A stretch of 12,358 nucleotides of DNA from JAQVUB01 sp033809415 (GTDB lineage Bacteria > Verrucomicrobiota > Lentisphaeria > Oligosphaerales > Oligosphaeraceae): contig JAPXLT010000128.1 in assembly GCA_033809415.1 (NCBI GenBank), forward strand, positions 1-12,358, read 5' to 3'. The position numbers and the translations under genes are program-made. Shown here piece after piece: positions 1-7,238 of the stretch; the first letter of the stretch is position 1, and each line of letters begins with the position of its first letter. Under the pieces are notes generated by a model, which saw only the letters and a list, made by a program, of their open reading frames with translations, was not told the DNA's origin and made no database searches.

Positions 1-1401
1 GGCCTGCAGCGAGGAGCGCGACATCGCATACCAGACATTCATCGCGATCCCCTCGCCGAACGCCCAGCAGGTATAAACCCAGATCAGCGTCGGGTTTGCC
101 CGTTTCGAGAGGACGGCGAAGAGGAAAGCCGGCAGAATCGCAGCGCCGAGCAGACCGAAAAGCGTGCCGACCTCCGAGACGGACTGCTGCAGCCATTTGC
201 CGGAAAACTCCAGCGCAAGCGCAAGCGCAATCCCGAAGCCCCCGAGTATCAGCGTCGCCAGGCGCAGCACGCGGAATTCATCCTGTTCACTCATGTTTTT
301 ATTGATGAATTTCTGGTGGAACTCCTTGAGCCAGACGGCGGCCATCGAGTTGACCACGCCGCTTACGGTGCTCATGATCGCCGCCAGCATCGCCGCCATG
401 AAAAGCCCCGACAGGGGCGGGGGTATGAAGTCCGCGACAAACTGGAAAAAGGCGGCATCGCCTTTTCCCGCAGTCAACGTGGGGCAGGGGTTCTGATGGT
501 AGTAGGTGTAGAGAGCCAGCCCGATGAAATACAGAAAAAACATGAAGACCATTCCGGAAAGAGTAGAAGTGATCTGCGCTTTTAAGCCCTCCTGCCAGTT
601 TTTAGTGCTTAATACGCGCTGCACTGTGACCTGATCGCTCGCCGCGTTGACGATTGTGCCGGTGAACGTGTTCCAGACCAGCAGGAAGAATAGAAGTCGG
701 ACGTAGGGCGACAAGGTGTAGAACTCCGGTTGCGAGAACTGCGGCAGCCCGTGCCCCTCGCGGAACGCGCAAGCAATCGCTTCCACAAATCCGCCGTCGA
801 TCTTCCAGCAGAGCATCAGGGTCACCGCCAGCAGTCCGCCAAAAGTGATGATTGCCTGAAAGACGTCGGTCCACACGACCGCCTTGCTGCCTCCAAGAAA
901 GCAGCAGGCAATGCCGACTGTTGAGACTAGAAGAATCGAAAACCAGGGCGGCCAGTGATAGCCGGCCTCAAAAATCTTGGCTGAGGTGTAGAGAACCAGC
1001 CCTATGTAGATGACTCTGCCGTAGAAAGAGGAGAATGCAACAACTCCGCGCACATATTTATCGTAGCGGAACTCCAGATATTCGTAGGGCGTAAAGCTGC
1101 CTAGCTGAAAGTAGAACCGGGTGAAAAGCATATACGCCGGCACCACGAGGAGCGGCCCCAGCACTCCGGAAACGATGAAAAGCGTCAGCCCATGGTTGTA
1201 TATCTCTCCGGGCACCATGACGATCGAGATCGAGCTGAATAGTGACATCATGCAGGCCAGGCCGATAGCCCAGTGCGGCATGGAGCGCCCTCCCAGAAGA
1301 TAGGTTTCCGCATCCTTCTTTTCCCGTGAAAAATAGATGCCAATGCCAATCACGACCAGCGTGTAGATGGCGATGACTGAATAATCGAGGAAATTAGCCA
1401 T
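1..1401 (-). CDS. Sodium:solute symporter (SSS/SLC5 family), C-terminus beyond window
   Basis: This gene encodes an inner-membrane Na+-coupled transporter, probably importing a sugar or oligosaccharide fragment released by the upstream glycosidases. I translated 467 residues from the ATG at 1401; the frame is open to base 1, so the C-terminus is missing. Family signatures include LLGGRSMPHW (about 35-44) in the first helices, SDQVTVQRVLSTKN (255-268), and a helix reading AAIMSTVSGVVNS (340-352). In that helix Ser344-Thr345 matches the Na+-site Ser/Thr pair of PutP and vSGLT. Many hydrophobic segments alternate with short loops. The start is supported by GGAG about 6 nt upstream, and the preceding gene ends only 12 nt away, so it is the distal gene of the operon. 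The family is clear; the substrate cannot be read from sequence and is inferred only from the neighbours. Confidence 0.93.
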   Translation of the reverse strand, partial: MANFLDYSVIAIYTLVVIGIGIYFSREKKDAETYLLGGRSMPHWAIGLACMMSLFSSISIVMVPGEIYNHGLTLFIVSGVLGPLLVVPAYMLFTRFYFQLGSFTPYEYLEFRYDKYVRGVVAFSSFYGRVIYIGLVLYTSAKIFEAGYHWPPWFSILLVSTVGIACCFLGGSKAVVWTDVFQAIITFGGLLAVTLMLCWKIDGGFVEAIACAFREGHGLPQFSQPEFYTLSPYVRLLFFLLVWNTFTGTIVNAASDQVTVQRVLSTKNWQEGLKAQITSTLSGMVFMFFLYFIGLALYTYYHQNPCPTLTAGKGDAAFFQFVADFIPPPLSGLFMAAMLAAIMSTVSGVVNSMAAVWLKEFHQKFINKNMSEQDEFRVLRLATLILGGFGIALALALEFSGKWLQQSVSEVGTLFGLLGAAILPAFLFAVLSKRANPTLIWVYTCWAFGEGIAMNVWYAMSRSSLQA

Positions 1402-1413
1402 GTAATACTCCGT

Positions 1414-2370
1414 TTATTCATAGCGTGACAAAATTTCAGCATAATCAAGAAAATCTCTGTCGCCATGCTTTTCAAGGTATGCGCCGTCCATGCGCACTCC
1501 GAAAGTCGTGATGTTGCGAATTCCAAGGGAAGTGTAAAAACGTATATCTTCTTCAGCGATCTTGCGATCAAACAGGTTCTTGTGAAGATCGCCTGGCGTG
1601 CCGAAGAGTGAAGCGTCAAGCCAGTACTCCAGGATGTGCATCCGTTCGGCACCGAATATTTCCAGCAAGTCGAACAGGCACTTGATGTGCCGGCGGTTCA
1701 GGCTACTGCGGGAATCGCAGATCGCATATTCATGGCTGCGAAAATACGGGGCAAATTCGCAGATCACGTTGCTTTCAGGCATAACCAGACGGGGTGCAGA
1801 AAGCGTCTCATAGTATGCCAGATAACAGACTTTCGCCTTTGCATCAACCGTCCGTGCGCTGTGGGCGATCAGGTTGGATGCGATCAGAGCCTGTTCAGAA
1901 GCGGTGTATGCCGCACAGTCATGGCAATGGCACAACTGCATACCCCCATCACAACCCCATAAAAAATAATGGTGTGTCGAGGAGGGTAGGCGGCGGATGA
2001 TTTCCGCAGCAGAGTCGGCGACGATCTTTTGCGCTTCTGGATTGGTGACACACCAGGTGTGGTTCTTGCGCCGTTTTTTCGGGCGCAACGTTTGCATGAA
2101 ATACTCGGGGTGTGTGTCAAAGTAGCATTCCGGCAATAAATTTTTTGATGCATGGAGCTCGTATTCGAGTTCCAGCCCGGCAGCGGCTACCTCTGCCTGA
2201 AATTCCCTCGATCCGTACGATTTCAGGTTCTCAAAAACATCGTGCGCGGGACCGCCTCCGGAGTGCATGCCGAGCGTGTTCAAACCGGCAGACTTCATTT
2301 TTTCGATCCAGCAGACACCCTTGAAATCGTCGGGCACAAGCACCAGGCCTTTCTTAAACGGTTTCGGCAT
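1414..2370 (-). CDS. Cytoplasmic glycosidase-like protein (DUF4838-like TIM barrel)
   Basis: This is a 318-residue protein without signal peptide, probably an intracellular glycoside hydrolase acting on imported fragments. It resembles the catalytic part of DUF4838 proteins (a TIM-barrel family related to GH67/GH20 folds). The similar segments are HPEYF (87-91), CVTNPEAQ (107-114), which matches the family's C-x-(S/T)-NPE pattern, and DGGMQLCHCHDC (141-152), the family's DG...CxCxxC hallmark. The C-x-C-x2-C cysteines at 147, 149 and 152 could bind a metal. It is shorter than typical DUF4838 proteins, starting near the first barrel strand without the usual N-terminal alpha/beta domain. The start at 2370 has AAGGAG 7 nt upstream. 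It lies 25 nt after the large secreted glycosidase and 12 nt before the symporter. The family call is moderate; catalytic residues and substrate are not established. Confidence 0.7.
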   Translation of the reverse strand: MPKPFKKGLVLVPDDFKGVCWIEKMKSAGLNTLGMHSGGGPAHDVFENLKSYGSREFQAEVAAAGLELEYELHASKNLLPECYFDTHPEYFMQTLRPKKRRKNHTWCVTNPEAQKIVADSAAEIIRRLPSSTHHYFLWGCDGGMQLCHCHDCAAYTASEQALIASNLIAHSARTVDAKAKVCYLAYYETLSAPRLVMPESNVICEFAPYFRSHEYAICDSRSSLNRRHIKCLFDLLEIFGAERMHILEYWLDASLFGTPGDLHKNLFDRKIAEEDIRFYTSLGIRNITTFGVRMDGAYLEKHGDRDFLDYAEILSRYE

Positions 2371-2395
2371 GAATTATCTCCTTTTCATTAACTTG

Positions 2396-5140
2396 TCAGT
2401 AAACTTTTACAACGACTTGCAGAATCTCGCAACTTCCCTCTACGGCGACCGAACCGTCGCCAAAGAAGATTGCGGGTGCCTTTTTTGGGCGCGTGAGCGC
2501 AATGTTACGCAACAGCGGCTCGCGCTCTTCACCGACATGAAGATCGGACCGCATACTTTCGGGGTCAATCAAAATTTTAACCCGGACTTCTCCGTCGCAT
2601 GCATGTTTTTTGGGCGTATCATCAAAATATTTGATGTCCTCCCGTCCGATCCGATAACCCCACATCAGAGAGTTGCTGGAGTTTTTCGGGTCATCGAGTA
2701 TTACGAGCACCTGAATCTGAGCAAGCGGCGTTTCGGTGTCAAGCGGGCGGCAGGTGAAATCAATCTCCAGCATCTCCAGTTTGGCGGGCAGCGCATGCGT
2801 GATGGTAGGCCCGTGTTGCTGATTGAAAAAAAACAGCTTCTCCTCCTCGATACGGTGATTTTGGGCATTGGCCGAAATCCACCTCCAGGCATAGTTGCTA
2901 TCGTCATTAAAGGGCAAGGTGATGACGGATGAAGGTGCGCTTTCGGGCAAATCGCTTGACAGCGGACTTTTGAACTGCGGCGGCAGGTCATCTGAATGCT
3001 CGTCATGAATCACCATCAGCGCCCCGTCGTAGAGACGGCCCGCTTCGGCGGCATTTTTCAGTGTCATCTTTCGGAAAAGCGCACCGCCTTTCCCCTTGGG
3101 AGACAAGGAACCAAGAATGATGCTATTGGCGTTGAGCCATTTCGGCGTTTCATGGCTGTACTTCGTCACGACCGCATCATCTGCCGCAAAGGGTGCCGAC
3201 ATCGTGCCGGACAAGCACTTTTCCCCATCGGCAAAAAGGCTCAACACGTTATTTTCCATTAGCAGACGATAGCGGCGAAACTTTTTCGTATCAAGCTTGC
3301 TTGAGAGCCTGGCATGCTTAAAGGCAACGCCGTCTTCCATAAACTGCACAGTCTCGGTGAATTTCGAATTGGCTATGCGAATGATGATGGCGTCTGGATC
3401 ATCCGAGTCAAGCACTTTCGCTTCAAAAGAAAGCTCTACCGGATCTTTTTCGTTAGCATCAAGCGGGCGGGCGAGATTCGAGAAGTATTTCTCGCTTACA
3501 TCGCGCAGCAAATAGGCTCCATCAACAATTGCCTCCGACTTCTTCGGATCATAGTCGTTGCCGCCATAAAAGCGCCGCCAGATTCCCTGATTAACGCCAT
3601 AAACCAGCAGGGACTGGCCGGATAAAATATCCTGTCCCTGATCAGAGGGGCAGCTGCGGAAAGTCACGATATTCAAGCCGGTCTTGATAGTGCGTTCAGG
3701 CACTTCAAAATATATGAACTCATCAAGCAGTTTGCCGGCACCAAGCTTGACCCCGTTGAATTCTGCGGACAATGCTTCCGGATTGGGCGGGCGGGCATCA
3801 AAAAGAAGCCGGTAATGGGCGCCTGCGGCCTCTTCGCCCAGATACAACTCCAAATGCTGATCGCGCACCGCGAGCGGCATCTGGACTTCTGGAGTCAGTA
3901 TCGGCATCTTCTGAAAGCGATCCCAATCCTTGCCGAATCTGCCGGCCCGCAGATAACTGTGGCTGAAATAGTAGCATTTGTTAAGATGCTTCAGCGCTTC
4001 GCGGTCGCCAATCTCCCTTAAATAATCCGCATAGGGCTGTTTTGTGTGGTATTCATTGAACGAATATATGCCGTGGACTCCGCCCACATAGGCTGATGCG
4101 GCCTGTGCGCGGTAATTCAGTTTGCTGTTGTTGCGTGTCAACAGTGCTTTCTGGCCTTTGATCTGTGCGTCGGTGGTCGTCATGTAAAAACGGATGTCCG
4201 GGTACTGCTTTGCAAGCTTCCCCATGTAATCCGGGTGATTCAGCCTGATCTCGCTGCCGCCGCAGACAATATCGACCAGCCCATCGTCAAACCAGCGTCG
4301 AACATCCAACCCCATCGCAAGGCATGCCTCAACGGAATCCATAATCCGGATCGACAGGAGGATCGTCCGGCCACGTTCGGCACCGATCCGGTCGGCGGCG
4401 GAACGGAGATTTTTCATGAAGCCGGTAAAGGCATCAAGCTCCTCCCGGGAAGGATCATCGCCATAGGCGGCGGATTTGAAAATCGCCCAATGACGGCAGA
4501 AGTCCAGTTCGACCCCGTCAACCTCGTAGTTCTCCATGACCTCGACAATCATTTTCTGCACCCAGTCGCGAACTTCCTGCTTGCCGTAGTCATAGGCGGT
4601 CCAATGGGCAAACGGTGGCTGATTGTCTTGGGAGCCGATCAGAAGATCGGGGCGTTTTTTTTTCTGTTTCGGGAAAAGATCCTCGCCGCCGGGAAAGGAG
4701 TCGTGACAGTCGTTCATGCGTATCGACCAGAAGCCTTCCATGCCGTGCTCATGGGCAAACTTCAAGCTTTCCTTGAGCGCGTCAGTGCCCAAAGCCTGGA
4801 ACGCCTTGACTACACTGCCGATCGTTGGATGGTCACTCAAATCCTCTCCGATCTTTGTGGAGGAAGTCGTCATGCCCAGTCCCGCAGTAACCGTGCAGTA
4901 TGACAGCACTTCGACATTTGTCCCGATCAGACCGGCGTTGCGAACCTTCATCAGCTCCTCGGGAGTGGGCGTTGCGACAATTTTGAACATATCACAACCA
5001 TCATTGTTCCAGATGACGGTGCGCGGACGGGAATTCAATTTTGCCAGCCGTGCGGCACGATAGGCTTCTTCTGATGCGACGGCCGATAACACCAGCAGGA
5101 ACGCCGCCGTGAAAGCATACGTCATGGATGAATATTTCAT
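2396..5140 (-). CDS. Large secreted glycosidase-like protein (GHL10-like barrel plus beta-sandwich modules)
   Basis: A 914-residue protein with a signal peptide (positively charged start, hydrophobic 8-21, cleavage likely near AVAS at 20-23), so it acts outside the cytoplasm. Residues about 40-410 look like a TIM barrel of the glycosyl-hydrolase-like 10 (GHL10) type: WSIRMNDCHDSF (138-149) and VDGVELDFCRHW (207-218), where the DGxELD segment sits at the usual end of barrel strand 4. The remaining half appears to be beta-rich, with two stretches (about 530-700 and 740-914) resembling LamG/concanavalin-like sandwiches, perhaps carbohydrate-binding. A weak AGGA precedes the ATG at 5140; a second in-frame ATG five codons on would also leave a signal peptide. 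It follows the pseudopilin gene by 172 nt and precedes the DUF4838-like gene by 25 nt. The barrel assignment rests on motif resemblance only; it may belong to an unclassified GH family. Confidence 0.72.
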   Translation of the reverse strand: MKYSSMTYAFTAAFLLVLSAVASEEAYRAARLAKLNSRPRTVIWNNDGCDMFKIVATPTPEELMKVRNAGLIGTNVEVLSYCTVTAGLGMTTSSTKIGEDLSDHPTIGSVVKAFQALGTDALKESLKFAHEHGMEGFWSIRMNDCHDSFPGGEDLFPKQKKKRPDLLIGSQDNQPPFAHWTAYDYGKQEVRDWVQKMIVEVMENYEVDGVELDFCRHWAIFKSAAYGDDPSREELDAFTGFMKNLRSAADRIGAERGRTILLSIRIMDSVEACLAMGLDVRRWFDDGLVDIVCGGSEIRLNHPDYMGKLAKQYPDIRFYMTTTDAQIKGQKALLTRNNSKLNYRAQAASAYVGGVHGIYSFNEYHTKQPYADYLREIGDREALKHLNKCYYFSHSYLRAGRFGKDWDRFQKMPILTPEVQMPLAVRDQHLELYLGEEAAGAHYRLLFDARPPNPEALSAEFNGVKLGAGKLLDEFIYFEVPERTIKTGLNIVTFRSCPSDQGQDILSGQSLLVYGVNQGIWRRFYGGNDYDPKKSEAIVDGAYLLRDVSEKYFSNLARPLDANEKDPVELSFEAKVLDSDDPDAIIIRIANSKFTETVQFMEDGVAFKHARLSSKLDTKKFRRYRLLMENNVLSLFADGEKCLSGTMSAPFAADDAVVTKYSHETPKWLNANSIILGSLSPKGKGGALFRKMTLKNAAEAGRLYDGALMVIHDEHSDDLPPQFKSPLSSDLPESAPSSVITLPFNDDSNYAWRWISANAQNHRIEEEKLFFFNQQHGPTITHALPAKLEMLEIDFTCRPLDTETPLAQIQVLVILDDPKNSSNSLMWGYRIGREDIKYFDDTPKKHACDGEVRVKILIDPESMRSDLHVGEEREPLLRNIALTRPKKAPAIFFGDGSVAVEGSCEILQVVVKVY

Positions 5141-5196
5141 TTCTGCAATTCCTGTGTCTGATCTTTAACTTTTGTATAGCCAGTCCAAGACTTTAC

Positions 5197-5255
5197 GGAC
5201 GGGACAAGGACGGAAAGCCAGTCGCCCAGTCCATTCTTGCCCCTGTCCCTCGTCC
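5197..5255 (-). promoter_or_regulatory. Imperfect intercistronic hairpin between pseudopilin and secreted glycosidase genes
   Basis: In the 171-nt gap 5141-5312 I see an inverted repeat. GGACG (5197-5201) pairs with CGTCC (5251-5255), then GGACA (5202-5206) pairs with TGTCC (5244-5248) across a two-base bulge, with a further GG/CC pair inside. On the minus strand it is not followed by a T run, so it is not a classical terminator. It could be an mRNA-stabilising or processing hairpin that sets different levels of the proximal pseudopilin message and the distal enzymes. Nothing else recognisable lies in the gap, and no confident separate promoter is seen. Confidence 0.4.
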
Positions 5256-5312
5256 ATAAAAAATCAAAAAACAATAGTCAGGTGACAGTTCTCCGGAGCC
5301 TTGTTTGGTTTA

Positions 5313-6002
5313 TCAGATGGAAGTCGCTGTAGTGTTGCCGAACTGTACGCCCTTGGTGACAATATTACCGGAAGCTTCTTTTACTTCTTTTGCTTTCATC
5401 GATTCCACGTGGCCGTCACTCCAGCCGATATTGGCACGCAGCCCATGCCCAAACCATGCCCCCCAGGCATTGTTCGGGCACCACTCCCAAAAGCCGGCGC
5501 CTGAAAGCATGCTACAGGCCAGGATCATTTTGCTTCCTTTCATAGCCTGAAAATTCAGATTTTCTATCTTCGTATCATCGTTTTTAGTCAAAATCCCACT
5601 CATATACTCTTTCCAGTTGCTCGGTGTACGCACCATACCGTATGTAGTGCTTTTATAGTCCAAGTTTACCGGCATCAAACCAGTCTTGTCCGTGATCGCC
5701 TCACCGTAGTAGCCGCCTGGCTTTATCGAAGGGCAGAAACAATGGTTGATCGACGGAATCATGGCCTCATTGAGCAATGTCACACACCAGGGGGCATTCG
5801 AAGTCTTACAGACCATGAACTGACCTTTGTTCTCTTCGGCATACATGTTGATCGCAAGCAATATTTGCTTCTGATTGTTGACGCAACGGATAGTGCGGGC
5901 CTTCTCCCGGGCTTTGCTGAGGGCGGGAAGCAACAGGCTGGCCAATATCGCGATAATCGCAATCACGACCAGAAGCTCAATCAGGGTAAAAAGTCTCTTC
6001 AT
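5313..6002 (-). CDS. Pseudopilin-like protein with prepilin N-terminus and H-X9-DG domain
   Basis: A 229-residue protein of the DUF1559-like 'prepilin-type N-terminal cleavage/methylation' class, expected to be processed by prepilin peptidase and displayed on the cell envelope. The N-terminus MKRLFTLIELLVVIAIIA carries the class III signal, with Glu at +5 of the mature form (residue 9) and a hydrophobic helix to about residue 26. The residue before Phe5 is Leu rather than the usual Gly; similar departures occur in this lineage. ALSKAREKA (27-35) follows, as usual in these proteins. Near the C-terminus, His186 with nine residues before Asp196-Gly197 matches the H-X9-DG processing-associated motif exactly. 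The start has AAAGGAG 8 nt upstream. It is the first gene behind the promoter shared with the AraC regulator, which suggests a role in binding or presenting the operon's glycan. That role is inference. Confidence 0.9.
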   Translation of the reverse strand: MKRLFTLIELLVVIAIIAILASLLLPALSKAREKARTIRCVNNQKQILLAINMYAEENKGQFMVCKTSNAPWCVTLLNEAMIPSINHCFCPSIKPGGYYGEAITDKTGLMPVNLDYKSTTYGMVRTPSNWKEYMSGILTKNDDTKIENLNFQAMKGSKMILACSMLSGAGFWEWCPNNAWGAWFGHGLRANIGWSDGHVESMKAKEVKEASGNIVTKGVQFGNTTATSI

Positions 6003-6052
6003 TTTATCGGCTCCTTTTCTTTACTTCCTGAATCCGTGAAACAAAAAACAAC

Positions 6053-6098
6053 TCGTCATTTCCACGGACTCAGGATCCCTAGTTTTGAAAAATGACGA
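6053..6098 (-). promoter_or_regulatory. Inverted repeat in the leader upstream of the pseudopilin operon
   Basis: TCGTCATTT (6053-6061) is perfectly complementary to AAATGACGA (6090-6098), a 9-bp stem around 28 nt. The loop contains a second imperfect dyad centred on GGATCC. It lies about 55-95 nt upstream of the pseudopilin start and downstream of the proposed minus-strand promoter, so it would be transcribed. It could be an mRNA leader hairpin or a looped operator for the AraC regulator. The function is not known. Confidence 0.45.
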
Positions 6099-6119
6099 TT
6101 TTCCCAACCGGATTGCATT

Positions 6120-6134
6120 CACAGCCTGGCTGTG
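6120..6134. promoter_or_regulatory. 15-bp perfect dyad, candidate operator
   Basis: CACAGCC-T-GGCTGTG is a perfect 7-bp inverted repeat around one base. It lies between the divergent genes, about 50 bp downstream of the minus-strand -10. The single-base centre fits a protein-binding dyad better than an RNA hairpin. AraC-family proteins usually bind direct rather than inverted repeats, so the binder may be another repressor. There is no direct evidence. Confidence 0.4.
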
Positions 6135-6184
6135 TCGCTTCAAAAACACGTCTCTATAGTCTTTGACACTCCTTGTTTTTTTGT

Positions 6185-6212
6185 GAGATATTGGAAAACG
6201 TTTTTTTGTCAA
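6185..6212 (-). promoter_or_regulatory. Proposed promoter for the pseudopilin/glycosidase/symporter operon
   Basis: On the minus strand TTGACA (complement of 6207-6212) is followed after 16 bp by TATCTC (complement of 6185-6190). The -35 is consensus and the -10 is weak, as expected for an activator-dependent promoter. It would give a leader of roughly 175 nt before the ATG at 6002. A 10-bp palindrome, AAAACGTTTT (6195-6204), lies in the spacer. Confidence 0.5.
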
Positions 6213-6234
6213 CTACATTATAATATGTTAGAAT
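6206..6234 (+). promoter_or_regulatory. Proposed promoter for the AraC regulator gene
   Basis: TTGTCA (6206-6211), a 17-bp spacer, then TAGAAT (6229-6234) gives a sigma-70-like promoter with one mismatch per hexamer. Transcription would start near 6241, 28 nt before the regulator ATG. A TATAAT at 6219-6224 has no well-placed -35. The -35 overlaps that of the opposite promoter by five bases, so the two are back to back. Confidence 0.5.
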
Positions 6235-6268
6235 AAGAGCGATTACAAATGAAGATTTTTGCATAAAG

Positions 6269-7096
6269 ATGAGTATTATTCGCACTTTTCCACATTTGAA
6301 TGAGGAATGTGTAGTTTGCATGCCTGACGAGGGCGATGACAAGTTGTATATGCCACTTTGCGGAATCAGCCGTTGCTTGCCGAACTACAGGATAAGCAGA
6401 AACATATCTCGAGAATGCGTGCTGGAATACATAGTTGCCGGTTCAGGCGTCCTGCAGACAAGCTACGCAACATATACGCCTGCCAAGGGCGATGTTTACA
6501 TTCTCCATCGTGGTTCGACTCATGAATATTGGACAGACAAGGACGATTGTTGGACAAAGGTCTGGTTCAATATCCAAGGAAGTCTCATCGATGAGCTTCT
6601 CCGTATCTACGGACTGGAGAAAGTAGAATACTTTCCGATGGCCGAGCTGCGCCAGCCATTTGAAACATGCCTTGAATTGATGAAGCAGAATCTGGACAAT
6701 GCGCATCAAACGGCAACTCTTATAACACATCGCCTCATCTATGAGATTTCCAGAAAAGTCTATAGCAATGACAGCAGCACAAGCAATCCATCTGCCATTG
6801 CAGTCAAGAAATGGATAGACAGACACTTTGACAAGCCGCTGCTGCTTGAATCCCTGGGTGTAAAGTTCAACATGTCAGTGTCACAGCTTATCAGGGTATT
6901 TGAGAAAGAGTACGGCGAAACGCCATACAAATATTACCTGACGCGCAAGCTTGACTATGCTAAAATCATGTTGCGGAACACGCGCAAGACCATAAAGGAA
7001 ATCGCCTACGAACTGTGCTTCGCAGACCAATACTATTTTTCCAATGTCTTCAAAAAAAAAACCGGCATGTCGCCGATGGAATACAGAAAACGGTAA
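6269..7096 (+). CDS. AraC-family transcriptional regulator
   Basis: A 275-residue cytoplasmic DNA-binding protein. Residues about 45-130 resemble the cupin-like ligand-binding domain of AraC regulators: EYIVAGSGVL (53-62), PAKGDVYILHRGSTHEYW (71-88) with the usual cupin spacing of Gly, Pro and His. Residues about 178-275 are the double HTH (HTH_18): helix set one around 189-211 (LLLESLGVKFNMSVSQLIRVF) and helix set two around 240-262. The signature ends IKEIAYELCFADQYYFSNVF (242-261) and FKKKTGMSPMEYR. It is divergent from the pseudopilin-led operon and is the obvious candidate regulator, with the imported sugar as likely inducer. The ribosome binding site is poor (only AAAG). A five-codon ATG-TAA reading frame at 6249-6266 sits directly before the start and might affect translation. 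A run of ten A falls in codons for Lys262-264. Confidence 0.95.
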   Translation: MSIIRTFPHLNEECVVCMPDEGDDKLYMPLCGISRCLPNYRISRNISRECVLEYIVAGSGVLQTSYATYTPAKGDVYILHRGSTHEYWTDKDDCWTKVWFNIQGSLIDELLRIYGLEKVEYFPMAELRQPFETCLELMKQNLDNAHQTATLITHRLIYEISRKVYSNDSSTSNPSAIAVKKWIDRHFDKPLLLESLGVKFNMSVSQLIRVFEKEYGETPYKYYLTRKLDYAKIMLRNTRKTIKEIAYELCFADQYYFSNVFKKKTGMSPMEYRKR

Positions 7097-7152
7097 TCCA
7101 ATCTACTGGAACAGCCTGAGAAAGCTGTAAATAGACCGCGCCCAAAAAGGAT

Positions 7153-7224
7153 TTTTTAACCACGAACCACACGAACAGACACGAAAAAAAGTTCGTGCCT
7201 TTTCGTGCCTTTCGTGGTTAAAAA
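7153..7224. repeat. 72-bp long imperfect palindrome of CACGAA/TTCGTG units, likely bidirectional terminator
   Basis: The outer arms TTTTTAACCACGAA (7153-7166) and TTCGTGGTTAAAAA (7211-7224) are perfectly complementary over 14 bp. Inside, CACGAA at 7161, 7170 and 7180 pairs with TTCGTG at 7211, 7202 and 7192. All three pairs share one centre (coordinates of paired ends sum to 14377), so this is one long symmetric hairpin with mismatched 3-4 nt spacers. It lies between the convergent AraC gene and the GH20/GH67-like gene, with T runs on both sides, and so can end both transcripts. Palindromes of this 'AACCACGAA...TTCGTGGTT' kind recur as dispersed intergenic repeats in many bacterial genomes and give spurious peptide annotations of the TTKGTKRHE type. 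Confidence 0.85.
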
Positions 7225-7238
7225 GAGGTCTTTGTCAG

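Noticed and set aside
96..585. Plus-strand frames at the left edge
   Set aside because: They are antisense to the symporter gene, whose 467-codon minus-strand frame carries clear SSS motifs.
7153..7224. CRISPR-like array, suggested by repeated CACGAA/TTCGTG units
   Set aside because: The units are 6 bp, in opposite orientation in the two halves, and form one hairpin; there are no spacers of CRISPR length and no cas genes.
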